Assembly (NCBI GenBank): GCA_050184115.1
Contig: JBFXAQ010000001.1
Span: 496,001 to 560,000 of the forward strand
Direction of reading: 5' to 3'
Length of the DNA: 64,000 nt
DNA from: JACKNG01 sp050184115
Lineage (GTDB): Bacteria > Pseudomonadota > Gammaproteobacteria > Ga0077536
Under the pieces are notes generated by a model. The model saw only the letters and a program-made list of their open reading frames with translations. It did not search any database and was not told the origin of the DNA. Made by a program: the position numbers and the translations under genes. Shown here in pieces: positions 37,921 to 46,391 of the stretch; within the stretch, counting starts at the first letter, position 1; the number at the start of each line of letters is the position of its first letter.

Positions 37921-38775
37921 ATGCAGGAATTGAAACTGGACGAGCTGGCCGGGGATTTCGTCTTTCTCGAGGGGCCACGCTGGCACGAAGGACGCCTTTG
38001 GTTATCCGACATGTGGGGTCATGCCGTGTTCGCGCTCGGCGCCGATGGCCGCCGCGAACAGATTGCCGAGGTGCCGAATCGTCCCTCGGGCCTCGCGTTC
38101 CTGCCCGACGGCCGACGCGTCGTGGTGTCGATGGCCGACCGCAAGTTGCTCGAGATTGGCGCTGACGGCAGGCTGAGCGAATTCGTCGACCTTTCTGCGC
38201 ACGTCAGTGCCGACATCAACGATTGCGTGGTCGACGAGGCGGGCGGCATCTACGTTGGTAACTTTGGCTATGACCTCATGGCTGGTGCCGAGCCGGCGCC
38301 GGCCAACCTCCTGCGCGTTACGCTGGGAGGACAGGTCAAAGAGGTCGCCCGCGACCTGAGCTTCCCCAACGGCACCGTGATCACCCCGGACGGCCGCACC
38401 CTGATCTGCGCCGAGACCTTTGGCAACTGCCTGACCGCCTTCGACCGCGCCGCCGATGGCAGCCTCTCGAACCGCCGGGAGTGGGCCGCGCTCGGCGAAC
38501 GGACGCCGGATGGCATCTGCCTCGATGCAGCCGGCGGGGTGTGGGTGGCGAGCTTCATGACCGACGAGTTCGTCCGCGTCACCGAGGGCGGTGCGGTGAC
38601 CCACCGAGCGGCTTGTCCGGGGCGCCGAGCAGTGGCTTGCAACCTCGGTGGCGCGGACGGGCGCACGCTGTTCGCGCTCACCTACGAAGGACATATCGAG
38701 GAGATGGGCAACGGCGCGCGCAACGCGCGAGTCGAAGTATGCCAGGTCGAGGCGAAGGCTAGCGGCTCGCCCTGA
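37921..38775 (+). CDS. SMP-30/gluconolactonase family hydrolase
   Basis: Six-bladed beta-propeller lactonase-type protein, 284 aa. Metal-binding positions fit the family: E18 in FLEGPRWHEG, SFPNGTVITPDGRTL (the Asn), and TPDGICLDAAGGVWVASF (the Asp). ATG 37921 after GAGGGGAGAA. The dadA-nitroreductase-zinc ribbon-SMP-30 run has small gaps and probably forms one catabolic operon; the actual lactone substrate is unknown. Confidence 0.9.
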   Translation: MQELKLDELAGDFVFLEGPRWHEGRLWLSDMWGHAVFALGADGRREQIAEVPNRPSGLAFLPDGRRVVVSMADRKLLEIGADGRLSEFVDLSAHVSADINDCVVDEAGGIYVGNFGYDLMAGAEPAPANLLRVTLGGQVKEVARDLSFPNGTVITPDGRTLICAETFGNCLTAFDRAADGSLSNRREWAALGERTPDGICLDAAGGVWVASFMTDEFVRVTEGGAVTHRAACPGRRAVACNLGGADGRTLFALTYEGHIEEMGNGARNARVEVCQVEAKASGSP

Positions 38776-38785
38776 ACCGCGCGAC

Positions 38786-40480
38786 TCAGTCTGCGTCGTC
38801 CATGTGATGGCGCGGGTCGACCGGTCGCATCATGGCATTGGCGACGAGGGCGAGCAGCAGCAAGCCGGCCATGAGGTACATGGTCTGGTTGTAGAGGCCG
38901 GCCGTCGGGTTCACGGTCCCCGGCGGCGCGATTTCCATCAACTTGGCAATCGTCACGGTGTTGGCGGCAACCAGCTGATCGAGCTGCCCGACGCCAGCAC
39001 CGAATGCGACCTCGAAGCGCGCCGGTTCGATCTGCTGGACGAGATCGGCAATGGCCCGCGTGACGGCGTGTTCGCGCAGGGTAGTGATTGCAAGCGGCCC
39101 GAGTACGCCGGCAGTGCTCCATGCCGTAAGCAGCCGGCCGTGGATGCCGCCAACGAAGCGTGTGCCGAAGATGTCGGCGAGGTAAGCCGGGATCGTGGCG
39201 AAGCCACCGCCGTACATGGTGAAGATAATCATGGTCGCGGCGTAGAACCCGACCAACCAGACCACCGCGGGCTGCGCGCTGACCTGCGAAGCGAAGAAGG
39301 GTATCGAGCAGTACAGGGCGATGCCGAGCCCGAAGAAGATGTGATAGGTGTTCTTGCGCCCGAGGTAGTCCGAGGCACTGGCCCAGAAGAACCGGCCGAG
39401 CATGTTGAACACGCTGATCATGAGGACATAGGTGGCGGCGAATTCGAGATCGACCACGTCGGGCAAGGTGGTCCCGAAAATCTCCGTCACCATCGTCTTG
39501 GCGACTGCCAGCACGCCGATCCCGGCGGTGACGTTGAAACACAGCACGATCCACAACTGATAAAACTGTGGCGTCTTCAGCGCCTGGTCGATGTGGACGT
39601 CGTTCCGCGTGATCATGGTGCGCGTGTCGCCGGCAACTTCGGCCGGCAACCAGCCGGCCGGGCGCCAGCCCGGTGCCGGTACGCGGTAGGCGAAGGCCGC
39701 GATCATCATCACCACGAAGTAGATCGCGCCGAGTGTGAAGAAGGTCTGCGCCGCGCCGACCGTGCCACTGCCGGTAACATAGACCCCTTCCGCGCCGGGC
39801 ACGATCATCGCCGCGAGATCGTTGGCGCCGACGACCACGACCTCACGCAGTACGCCACCGACCTCGGCTAGGCGACGGCCTGCTGCAGTGACGAGTTCGA
39901 CGTCATCGAGCGGGCCGAGGTACTGCGGCGCTCGGTAATACAGGCGCAGGAAGCCCTCGATCATCGGCTTGCCGAGCATCGCGCCGCCGCCGAAACCCAT
40001 GATGGCGATGCCGGTGGCCATGCCGCGGCGGTCCGGGAACCAGCGCAGCAGGGTACTCACGGGCGAGACGTAGCCGAGGCCGAGACCGCAACCGCCGATC
40101 ACGCCATAGCCGAGATAGAGCAGCCACAACTGCCCGCTGACGATGCCGAGACCGCCGACGACGAAGCCACCGCCCCAGCAACATGCCGCCACCACTCCGA
40201 CCATGCGCGGCCCGACCTGCTCCAGCCACTTGCCGGCAACCGCGGCCGAGAGACCGAGAAAGACGATGGCGACGGTGAAGATCCAGACCACGCTCTTGAG
40301 GGACCAATCGTCGGCGGCGCTGGTGACCACTCCGATGCGCTTGACCAGCGCGGGGTTGAACAGGCTCCAGGCATAGACCGAGCCGATGCAGAGGTGGATG
40401 CCGAGCGCGGCCGGCGCGATCAGCCAGCGGTTGAAGGCGGCATCGGCAACGATGCGTTCCTTGGACAGCAGCCCGGCCAT
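38786..40480 (-). CDS. MFS transporter, OFA (oxalate/formate antiporter) family
   Basis: Major facilitator with 12 membrane helices, 564 aa, longer than the usual 400-450. OFA hallmarks are visible: IHLCIGSVYAWSLFNPAL at helix 1, YGVIGGCGLGLGYVSPVST and LLRWFPDRRGMATGIAIMGFG. Extra length sits in a loop of about 75 residues between helices 6 and 7 (DDVELVTAAGRRLAEVGG onward) and another near the C-terminus (LREHAVTRAIADLVQQIEPA). It is convergent with the SMP-30 gene (10-nt gap). A carboxylate substrate is likely but unproven. Confidence 0.9.
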   Translation of the reverse strand: MAGLLSKERIVADAAFNRWLIAPAALGIHLCIGSVYAWSLFNPALVKRIGVVTSAADDWSLKSVVWIFTVAIVFLGLSAAVAGKWLEQVGPRMVGVVAACCWGGGFVVGGLGIVSGQLWLLYLGYGVIGGCGLGLGYVSPVSTLLRWFPDRRGMATGIAIMGFGGGAMLGKPMIEGFLRLYYRAPQYLGPLDDVELVTAAGRRLAEVGGVLREVVVVGANDLAAMIVPGAEGVYVTGSGTVGAAQTFFTLGAIYFVVMMIAAFAYRVPAPGWRPAGWLPAEVAGDTRTMITRNDVHIDQALKTPQFYQLWIVLCFNVTAGIGVLAVAKTMVTEIFGTTLPDVVDLEFAATYVLMISVFNMLGRFFWASASDYLGRKNTYHIFFGLGIALYCSIPFFASQVSAQPAVVWLVGFYAATMIIFTMYGGGFATIPAYLADIFGTRFVGGIHGRLLTAWSTAGVLGPLAITTLREHAVTRAIADLVQQIEPARFEVAFGAGVGQLDQLVAANTVTIAKLMEIAPPGTVNPTAGLYNQTMYLMAGLLLLALVANAMMRPVDPRHHMDDAD

Positions 40481-40587
40481 GATCGATCTTCCCCTGTCGT
40501 TCGCGTGGCGGGACGGTGGCCCGCGCCTTGGAGCGGGCGAGGGTCCCCAATGCGGCTGCCCAAGTCAAGCGCCGGACGACGCCGCGG

Positions 40588-41130
40588 TCATTCGGCGAGC
40601 AGGGCCTCTATGCGGCGCTCGATGCGGGCAGCCTGGGCGTCGCCGACGTGGGTCTCGCCGACGAACACCTCACGCACGCGCCCCTTGCGGTCGACGAGGT
40701 AGAAGGCCGGCCAGTAGCGATTGCCGAGTGCGCGCCAGTAGTCGAGATCGTTGTCGATCATGACCGGGTGGGTGAGTCCGAACTCGTCGATCTTGGCGCG
40801 CACGCGGTCGAGTTCGCGCTCACGGTCGAATTCCGGGCTGTGGATGCCGATGACACGGAAGCCACGTCCTTCGAAGCGTCGTTCGAGGGCCTTGAGCCAG
40901 GGGAACGAGCGGTAGCAGTTCCAACATTCGTAGGTCCAGACGTCGACCATCACGACTTCGCCGACGAGGTCGTCGCGGCGCAGCGGAGGGCTGTTGATCC
41001 AGTTCGCTCGATCGGCGGTGGTGAACTCCGGCAGGCGCGGGCGCGGGACCACATCCTCGCTCCGACCATCCAGCGCGAGCAAACCAAGCAGGATCAGGAA
41101 GAACAACGACTCGGGCAACGGACGGGTCAT
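40588..41130 (-). CDS. thioredoxin-like (TlpA/DipZ-type) secreted protein
   Basis: 180 aa with an N-terminal hydrophobic signal (LFFLILLGLLALDG). The thioredoxin fold carries the redox pair CWNC in DVWTYECWNCYRSFPWL, not the CPPC of most TlpA. The cis-Pro region YWPAFYLVDRKGRVREVFVG is present. Related to periplasmic redoxins that face DsbD-like donors. It lies 33 nt downstream of the PP2C gene on the same strand, the last gene before the transporter. Confidence 0.85.
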   Translation of the reverse strand: MTRPLPESLFFLILLGLLALDGRSEDVVPRPRLPEFTTADRANWINSPPLRRDDLVGEVVMVDVWTYECWNCYRSFPWLKALERRFEGRGFRVIGIHSPEFDRERELDRVRAKIDEFGLTHPVMIDNDLDYWRALGNRYWPAFYLVDRKGRVREVFVGETHVGDAQAARIERRIEALLAE

Positions 41131-41163
41131 GCCCGTCAGACCACGACGGTGTGCGTGAGTTCG

Positions 41164-42939
41164 TCAGTCCGCGGACGGTGTCGGTTTGCGCCAGGCGTAC
41201 ACCACGCTCACGCGCCGCCCATCGTCGTCCTGCCGCAGCGTTCGGGGCAGGGCCGCCAGCGCGCCGTCGCCGCGCTTGAAGCGTCGATGGACGAACACCT
41301 GGTCCGCATCGAGCGGCCTTCGTCGTGGGGGACCGTCGTGGGTGACGTCAATGCGCAGGGTACCGCCGACAGGACTCGGTTCATGCATGAGTTCGATGCC
41401 GATGCTCGCCGCGCCGAGGCCATCCAGGCGTGCCTGGCGCTCCGCGAAGTAGTTGGCCGCGCCGCCGGCGTCGCGGTGGAAATCGACCAGGCCGAGCAGA
41501 CCATTGTCGATGGCATCGATGTAGAGTGCGCTTATGACGAGATAGATATCCGCCGCGTGGCGACCGAACCCCTGCAAGGTGTCGGCGAGGCCGACCAGGG
41601 CGGTGATGGGATCCTGCGACTTGATGATGGCGTCGTCGACTACCACGCTGACCTGCCACGTGCGGGCAAGGTGGCGCGGCGCCTGGCCGAGGTCGTGCGC
41701 GCCGTCGGCCTGCGCCGGGGCGTTCAGGGCTGCGATTTCCAGCAGCGAGACGTCATCGCGTTGTGGTTGCCCGCCGCGAAACCGGGCCAGTGCCGCGTGC
41801 AGCCGCGCGACGGCGTCGCCCGGACCTTGCGCCAGACAGGCCTCGAGGCGCTCCTGGCCATACAGTTCGCTGGCCGGGCTGAGGGTTTCGATCACGCCGT
41901 CGGAATATGCCAGGACGCGTTCACCAGGCGCCAGGGTGATGCGCACGGGCTGGGCCGAAAACTGTTCCTGCGGCAGGATGCCGAGCGGCAGGAACCCGGA
42001 CGGTATGCGCTCGCGAACCGCGCCATTGGGCGCGCGCACCAACACCGTGGGCAGGCCGCCGTTCCAGAGGGTCAGGACATGGGTGACCGGGTCGAGATCG
42101 ATGAGCACCGCGGACAGGAAGCGATCCGTCGGTAGCAATTCGTACATCTTGCGATTGATCTCGCTGGCGATGACGTCGATTTCGAAGCCCTTGGCCACCA
42201 TCGAGCAGAACACCCCGTGCACGACCAGAACGCCGATGGCGGCGGGCAGCCCGTGGCCCGTGAAGTCTCCCAAGATGAAGCACTGGGCACCCGAGGGGCG
42301 TCGCGCCGCCATGATGAAATCCCCGTTCAGGGTCTCCATCGGTTGCAGCAGGCAACTGACGTTCGGCGCCTGCAGCTCCTCCGGGGTGGCGAAGTTGCCG
42401 AGGATCAGCTTGGCGACATCCATGTCGTGCTGCACGTTGTCGCGATAGCGCAAGAGTTGGTCTCGTTGCGCGGCAACGGTGTCCTGCAGTCGGCGCGTAC
42501 GCAGCACGGTGCCCAGCCGCACGCGCAGCAGCGTCTCGCTCAACGGCAATCGGATGACGTCGCCATCGTTGGCGTGGCATTCGAGCAGGTCGTGCTCATC
42601 GCGACCATTGGTGAGAAACAGAACCGGCAGGTGCACGTCGGGGTGGAGTGCCCGCACGCGCGCGACCGCCGCGAAGCCTTCGTGACTTTCGCCGTCGATG
42701 CTGGCCAGGACCAGGTCGGGACGCTCGTCGCGGGACAGCACGACGGCGTCGTCAGCGTTGGCGGCGACCGTAACCTCGACCCCCAGACGCAACAGCACGC
42801 CCTGGGTGAGGTGGCGAGTGCCGTCATCGGTGTCGATGACGAGCGCGCGTAAGGTTTCGCCACCATGGGGGTCGGGGGCATGTGTCGCGTACGGCAGCGA
42901 TTCCGCCGGAGCAGGCGCCCGTTCGGCGAGGTTGTTCAT
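41164..42939 (-). CDS. pseudo-receiver / PP2C (SpoIIE) phosphatase / HATPase-like protein, HsbR-like
   Basis: ATG 42939 (MNNLAERAPAPAESL, 591 aa); the frame is open upstream over the STAS gene. Domains: receiver fold about 30-150, helical linker 150-195, PP2C phosphatase about 195-430 with metal Asp in NGDF (D207), ILGDFTGHGLPA (D225) and RDDVSLL, then a C-terminal HATPase-like domain (IYLVISALYIDAIDNGLLGL). The receiver lacks the phospho-acceptor: Ser80 replaces Asp and Leu131 the conserved Lys. The kinase-like N-box also lacks the usual Glu and Asn. The domain order equals HsbR, which controls the phosphorylation of the anti-anti-sigma factor HsbA. The adjacent STAS gene is the probable substrate. 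Confidence 0.88.
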   Translation of the reverse strand: MNNLAERAPAPAESLPYATHAPDPHGGETLRALVIDTDDGTRHLTQGVLLRLGVEVTVAANADDAVVLSRDERPDLVLASIDGESHEGFAAVARVRALHPDVHLPVLFLTNGRDEHDLLECHANDGDVIRLPLSETLLRVRLGTVLRTRRLQDTVAAQRDQLLRYRDNVQHDMDVAKLILGNFATPEELQAPNVSCLLQPMETLNGDFIMAARRPSGAQCFILGDFTGHGLPAAIGVLVVHGVFCSMVAKGFEIDVIASEINRKMYELLPTDRFLSAVLIDLDPVTHVLTLWNGGLPTVLVRAPNGAVRERIPSGFLPLGILPQEQFSAQPVRITLAPGERVLAYSDGVIETLSPASELYGQERLEACLAQGPGDAVARLHAALARFRGGQPQRDDVSLLEIAALNAPAQADGAHDLGQAPRHLARTWQVSVVVDDAIIKSQDPITALVGLADTLQGFGRHAADIYLVISALYIDAIDNGLLGLVDFHRDAGGAANYFAERQARLDGLGAASIGIELMHEPSPVGGTLRIDVTHDGPPRRRPLDADQVFVHRRFKRGDGALAALPRTLRQDDDGRRVSVVYAWRKPTPSAD

Positions 42940-42967
42940 CGTCTGGCCCAGACCGCCGTGGCTGGCC

Positions 42968-43273
42968 TCAGTCGATGGTGAAGAGTTGGTCGAAATGGGC
43001 GACCGCGAGGATGTCCTTGATGGTCGGCTGGGCGTTGCGCAGCCGCACGGCGCTCTTGTTGTTACCGGCGTGTTCGCGCAGCTGTAACAGCATGCCGAGA
43101 GCGGCACTGTCCATGTAGGTGGTGTCGCGGAGATCGAGCACGTAGCTGCCGTAACGCTTGCCCTTGGCCTCGTAGGCCTCGCGCAGTTCCTTGTGCACGT
43201 TGAAGTCGAAACGGTCGAAGACGCGGATGTTCAACGTCCGGCCGTCAGCCGAGGGTGCTGCATGAATGCTCAT
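42968..43273 (-). CDS. STAS-domain anti-sigma-factor antagonist, HsbA/SpoIIAA-like
   Basis: 101 aa. It keeps the canonical phospho-acceptor: S56 in TYMDSAALGMLLQLRE. Partner-switch role is inferred: dephosphorylated by the PP2C gene 28 nt downstream and phosphorylated by a HATPase-type kinase. This is the only one of three STAS proteins in the cluster with the serine. Confidence 0.9.
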   Translation of the reverse strand: MSIHAAPSADGRTLNIRVFDRFDFNVHKELREAYEAKGKRYGSYVLDLRDTTYMDSAALGMLLQLREHAGNNKSAVRLRNAQPTIKDILAVAHFDQLFTID

Positions 43274-43364
43274 CGGAACCTCACTCCTGGAAATGCCTTG
43301 TTCGATTTACCTTGACGGTACGCTTGAGGGGTAGCGACAGCGCCCGCGATCGAATCCTCTTCGT

Positions 43365-44549
43365 TCAAAAGAGCTCAACCTCACCCTCGTCCATCGAGGC
43401 CTGGTGAGCGGGCTTGCTCGGCGCGAAGTTACGTAGCGTATCGGCCGCCTCGCGCATCTGGGCACACGCCGGGCCCGACTGGTCCGGCCCGGCAACGAGG
43501 GCATCGACGGAGGCGCCGAAGAACTGGGCCAGGTGATCGAGCTTGCGTTCGGCGTGTTCGGCAACCTGTCGCGCGATGTCCTCAAACTGCAATGCGCGGA
43601 CCGCGGTCGCCGAACGTGTCGAGATCTGGTTGGTGACGCCGGTGGTCTCCTCGATCAGGCCGCTCAGCGAGCTCTCCAGCTTGGACAGGTGTTCCATCAT
43701 GCCGTCGATGCTCGACTTGTGGCTGAGCAGCACGTTGAGATCCTGTGACGCTGACTTGCCGACCAGGTCGCGGGTGGTGTCGATGGTCGTCTGGGCTTGT
43801 TCGACGAGTGTGCGGATCTGCTCGTTGAACTGCGTCGAGTTGAGCGAGAGCTTGCGCACTTCGTCGGCGACGACGGCAAAGCCGCGCCCGGCGTCGCCCG
43901 CCCGGGCCGCCTCGATGGCGGCATTGAGAGCGAGCAAGTTGGTTTGATCGGCGATGCCCTTGACGTCCTCGAGCAGGGCGAAGATGCGGTTCATCTGGCT
44001 GGCCATCTCGTCAATCATGTTGACGGTGTCCATGCTGTGTTTGCTGGTCAGGATGGCGCTGGCGACGAAGCCCTCGAGGATGCTCGAGGTGTCGTCGACG
44101 AACTTGCTGATGGTGACCTCCTCGGCGCCGTCGGCGGCTTCGTCCGCCGAGCCGTGCGCGAGGATTCGCACGGCCGCGTTCATCAGTCCCTGCTGCTGTT
44201 GCGCATCGGCGTGAAAGCCGTCGAAGGCGCCGGACAGCTCCGCGACCGCGCCGACGATCAGCGAGCGCACCTGGTTGAGGTCGTTGCCGACCTCGGCGAT
44301 ACCGTCGCCGGCGATACGACGCACGTAGTCGACATCGAAATCATCGCTGTCCGGGGTTCCTTCCGCGAACTCTTCGAGCGGGGTGACCGCTGGTGCGTCG
44401 ACCGTGGCGGTGCGTCGCCACTGCCATAGTACGGCACTCGCGGTGGCTACCGCGATGGCTTCGAGAGCCATGCTGTCGACGTAGAGAATGCACACGGCCG
44501 CGGCTGCCCATAGCAGCACCCGTATGAAGTTCGCTCTATTGATGACCAT
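43365..44549 (-). CDS. membrane-anchored methyl-accepting chemotaxis-like protein with EVELF tail
   Basis: 394 aa from ATG 44549 (MVINRANFIRVLLW; GAGG 9 nt upstream; ATGs at 44555 and 44570 are alternatives). A membrane hairpin (VLLWAAAAVCILYVDSMALE, IAVATASAVLWQW) without a periplasmic sensor domain is followed by a cytoplasmic helical bundle. The signalling hairpin is MCP-like: IADQTNLLALNAAIEAARAG, GFAVVADEVRKLS. The C-terminus after the hairpin is short and does not form a long antiparallel bundle. It ends MDEGEVELF, echoing the CheD tail. It may be an accessory receptor or adaptor of the chemotaxis array. Confidence 0.88.
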   Translation of the reverse strand: MVINRANFIRVLLWAAAAVCILYVDSMALEAIAVATASAVLWQWRRTATVDAPAVTPLEEFAEGTPDSDDFDVDYVRRIAGDGIAEVGNDLNQVRSLIVGAVAELSGAFDGFHADAQQQQGLMNAAVRILAHGSADEAADGAEEVTISKFVDDTSSILEGFVASAILTSKHSMDTVNMIDEMASQMNRIFALLEDVKGIADQTNLLALNAAIEAARAGDAGRGFAVVADEVRKLSLNSTQFNEQIRTLVEQAQTTIDTTRDLVGKSASQDLNVLLSHKSSIDGMMEHLSKLESSLSGLIEETTGVTNQISTRSATAVRALQFEDIARQVAEHAERKLDHLAQFFGASVDALVAGPDQSGPACAQMREAADTLRNFAPSKPAHQASMDEGEVELF

Positions 44550-44669
44550 CGGCATGGGCCTCGTTGGCATTCGCTTTGTGCATTGACTACATCGGGAAAA
44601 TGCAGCGCTTCTTTAGCGTCCGCGATGCAGATCCCTGGTTGCGCGCGCTGTTCCGTCAATCGTGCGCGT

Positions 44670-45734
44670 TCAGGCCGAGATCGCGCGCATGGCGCAATCG
44701 GTGACCTTGTCGAGCGGGAGCACGTGGTCGACGGCATTGAGGCGCACTGCCTCACCGGGCATGCCCCACACGACGCTGGTCTTCTCGTCCTGGGCGATGG
44801 TCTTGGCGCCGGCCTCGTGCATGGCGAGCATGCCCTTGGCGCCGTCGGCACCCATGCCGGTCAGCAGGATGCCGACGGCGTTGGCACCGAGATTCGCCGC
44901 CACGGAGTCGAACATGACGTCGACCGACGGCTTGTGGCGATTGACCGGCGGCGTGTCGTGGAGTCGACAAAGGTAGCGGGCACCGCTGCGCTCGACGGTC
45001 ATGTGCAGGTGGCCGGGAGCGACGTAGGCGTGGCCGGGCACGATGGGCTGACCGTCCTCGGCCTGGCCCACCCGCATCGCGCAGGTCCGGTCCATGCGTT
45101 CGGCGAACGGCCGGCTGAAGGCCTGCGGGATGTGTTGGGTCACGACCACGGCCGGCCCGTCGGACGGCATCCGCTCGAGCACCTCGCGGATCGCCTCGGT
45201 GCCGCCGGTGGAAGCGCCGATGGCGATCAGCTTGTGCGTGAGATCGAACTTCGACAGCGAGGTCGCCACGGGCACGCGGGCGGCACTGGCACGTGGCCGG
45301 TTGGGGTCGTAGGGGCGAACACGTGCTTTCGCCGCCGCCTTGACCTTGGCGACGATCTCCTCAGCGTAGTTCTGCAACTGGTGTGCGACGTCCAGTTTCG
45401 GCTTGGTGACGAAATCGAAAGCGCCGATCTCGAGCGCCTGCAAGGTGACGTCGGCGCCCTGCTCCGTCAGCGAAGAGACCATCACCACCGGCATCGGCCG
45501 CAAGCGCATGAGGTTCGACAGGAACGTGACGCCGTCCATTTTGGGCATCTCGACGTCCAGGGTGAGGACGTCGGGGTTGAGTTGCTTGATCAGATCGCGC
45601 GCATGCATCGGGTCGTGCGCCGCACCGACAACTTCGAGGTCGGGATCGGACGACAGGATTTCCTTCAGCATCTTGCGGATCAGTGCCGAGTCGTCGACGA
45701 CGAGAACGGAAGTCTTGCGGGTACGCATGTCCAC
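44670..45734 (-). CDS. cheB: chemotaxis response regulator protein-glutamate methylesterase
   Basis: Demethylates and deamidates receptor glutamyl sites when phosphorylated by CheA. 354 aa from GTG 45734 (ATG 45728 also possible). Receiver domain with VLVVDDSALIR, phospho-acceptor D60 in LTLDVEMPKMDG and FVTKPKLD. The effector domain has the serine-hydrolase triad: Ser in GASTGGTEAI, His in TQHIPQAFS, Asp in TGMGADGAKGM. GTG is 11 nt after the cheD stop. Confidence 0.96.
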   Translation of the reverse strand: MDMRTRKTSVLVVDDSALIRKMLKEILSSDPDLEVVGAAHDPMHARDLIKQLNPDVLTLDVEMPKMDGVTFLSNLMRLRPMPVVMVSSLTEQGADVTLQALEIGAFDFVTKPKLDVAHQLQNYAEEIVAKVKAAAKARVRPYDPNRPRASAARVPVATSLSKFDLTHKLIAIGASTGGTEAIREVLERMPSDGPAVVVTQHIPQAFSRPFAERMDRTCAMRVGQAEDGQPIVPGHAYVAPGHLHMTVERSGARYLCRLHDTPPVNRHKPSVDVMFDSVAANLGANAVGILLTGMGADGAKGMLAMHEAGAKTIAQDEKTSVVWGMPGEAVRLNAVDHVLPLDKVTDCAMRAISA

Positions 45735-45746
45735 GGTGTGTTGACC

Positions 45747-46391
45747 TCAGAACAGTTCGATTTCGCCTTCAGCCGGCTTCTGCGCCAGCGAGCGACGGTA
45801 GACATCTTCGTCCTTGGCGATGGTGGTCTGTACCGACGAGCCGAGTGCGCGCACCTGGGCGTTGCCGGTGGCAGGGCGGAAGCGCACCTGGCGGCCATGG
45901 ATGTCGCCGACGTTCTCGCCGACGATGACGATGCCCTCGTTGGCGAGGTAGTCGCGTACGAACTGGATGTTGCGCTCGCCAACATCCGTGGCGATTGGCA
46001 GGACGTGGCCGCCGCCGACGATCTTGGCGCACAGGTCCTCGCGGCGCAGGCCGGTGGCGAGGATGGAGTTGATCAGGTGTTCCATCGCAAACGAGCCGTA
46101 GCGGGCGGCATCGGTAGCCGAACCGATGGCCTCACGGCCACTGGCGCCGGCATCGGGAAGCATGAAATGGTTCATGCCGCCGATGCCGCTGTCGGGGTGC
46201 CACAGGCACGCCGATACACACGAGCCGAGCGTTGTGACGATGCATTCGTCCTCGTCCGTGGCGTAGTACTCGCCGGGCAGGATCTTGGCGACCATGAGGC
46301 CGAGTTTGGGGTCGAACATCTTGCGGACGTGCGCGAACTCCTCCGCCCGGATGCGGCGCAGGCGGCGATGGTCCCGTGCGGCGAAGCCCAT
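45747..46391 (-). CDS. cheD: chemoreceptor glutamine deamidase CheD
   Basis: Deamidates Gln on chemoreceptors. ATG 46391 (MGFAARDHRRLRRIRAEEF, 214 aa) overlaps the cheR stop; the longer frame is antisense noise. Active site: C58 in TTLGSCVSACLW, H75 in GGMNHFMLP. C-terminal extension ends KPAEGEIELF, nearly identical to the end of the receptor-like protein at 43365-44549. No cheC is present, so the CheC-CheD interaction of Bacillus is not expected. Confidence 0.95.
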   Translation of the reverse strand: MGFAARDHRRLRRIRAEEFAHVRKMFDPKLGLMVAKILPGEYYATDEDECIVTTLGSCVSACLWHPDSGIGGMNHFMLPDAGASGREAIGSATDAARYGSFAMEHLINSILATGLRREDLCAKIVGGGHVLPIATDVGERNIQFVRDYLANEGIVIVGENVGDIHGRQVRFRPATGNAQVRALGSSVQTTIAKDEDVYRRSLAQKPAEGEIELF

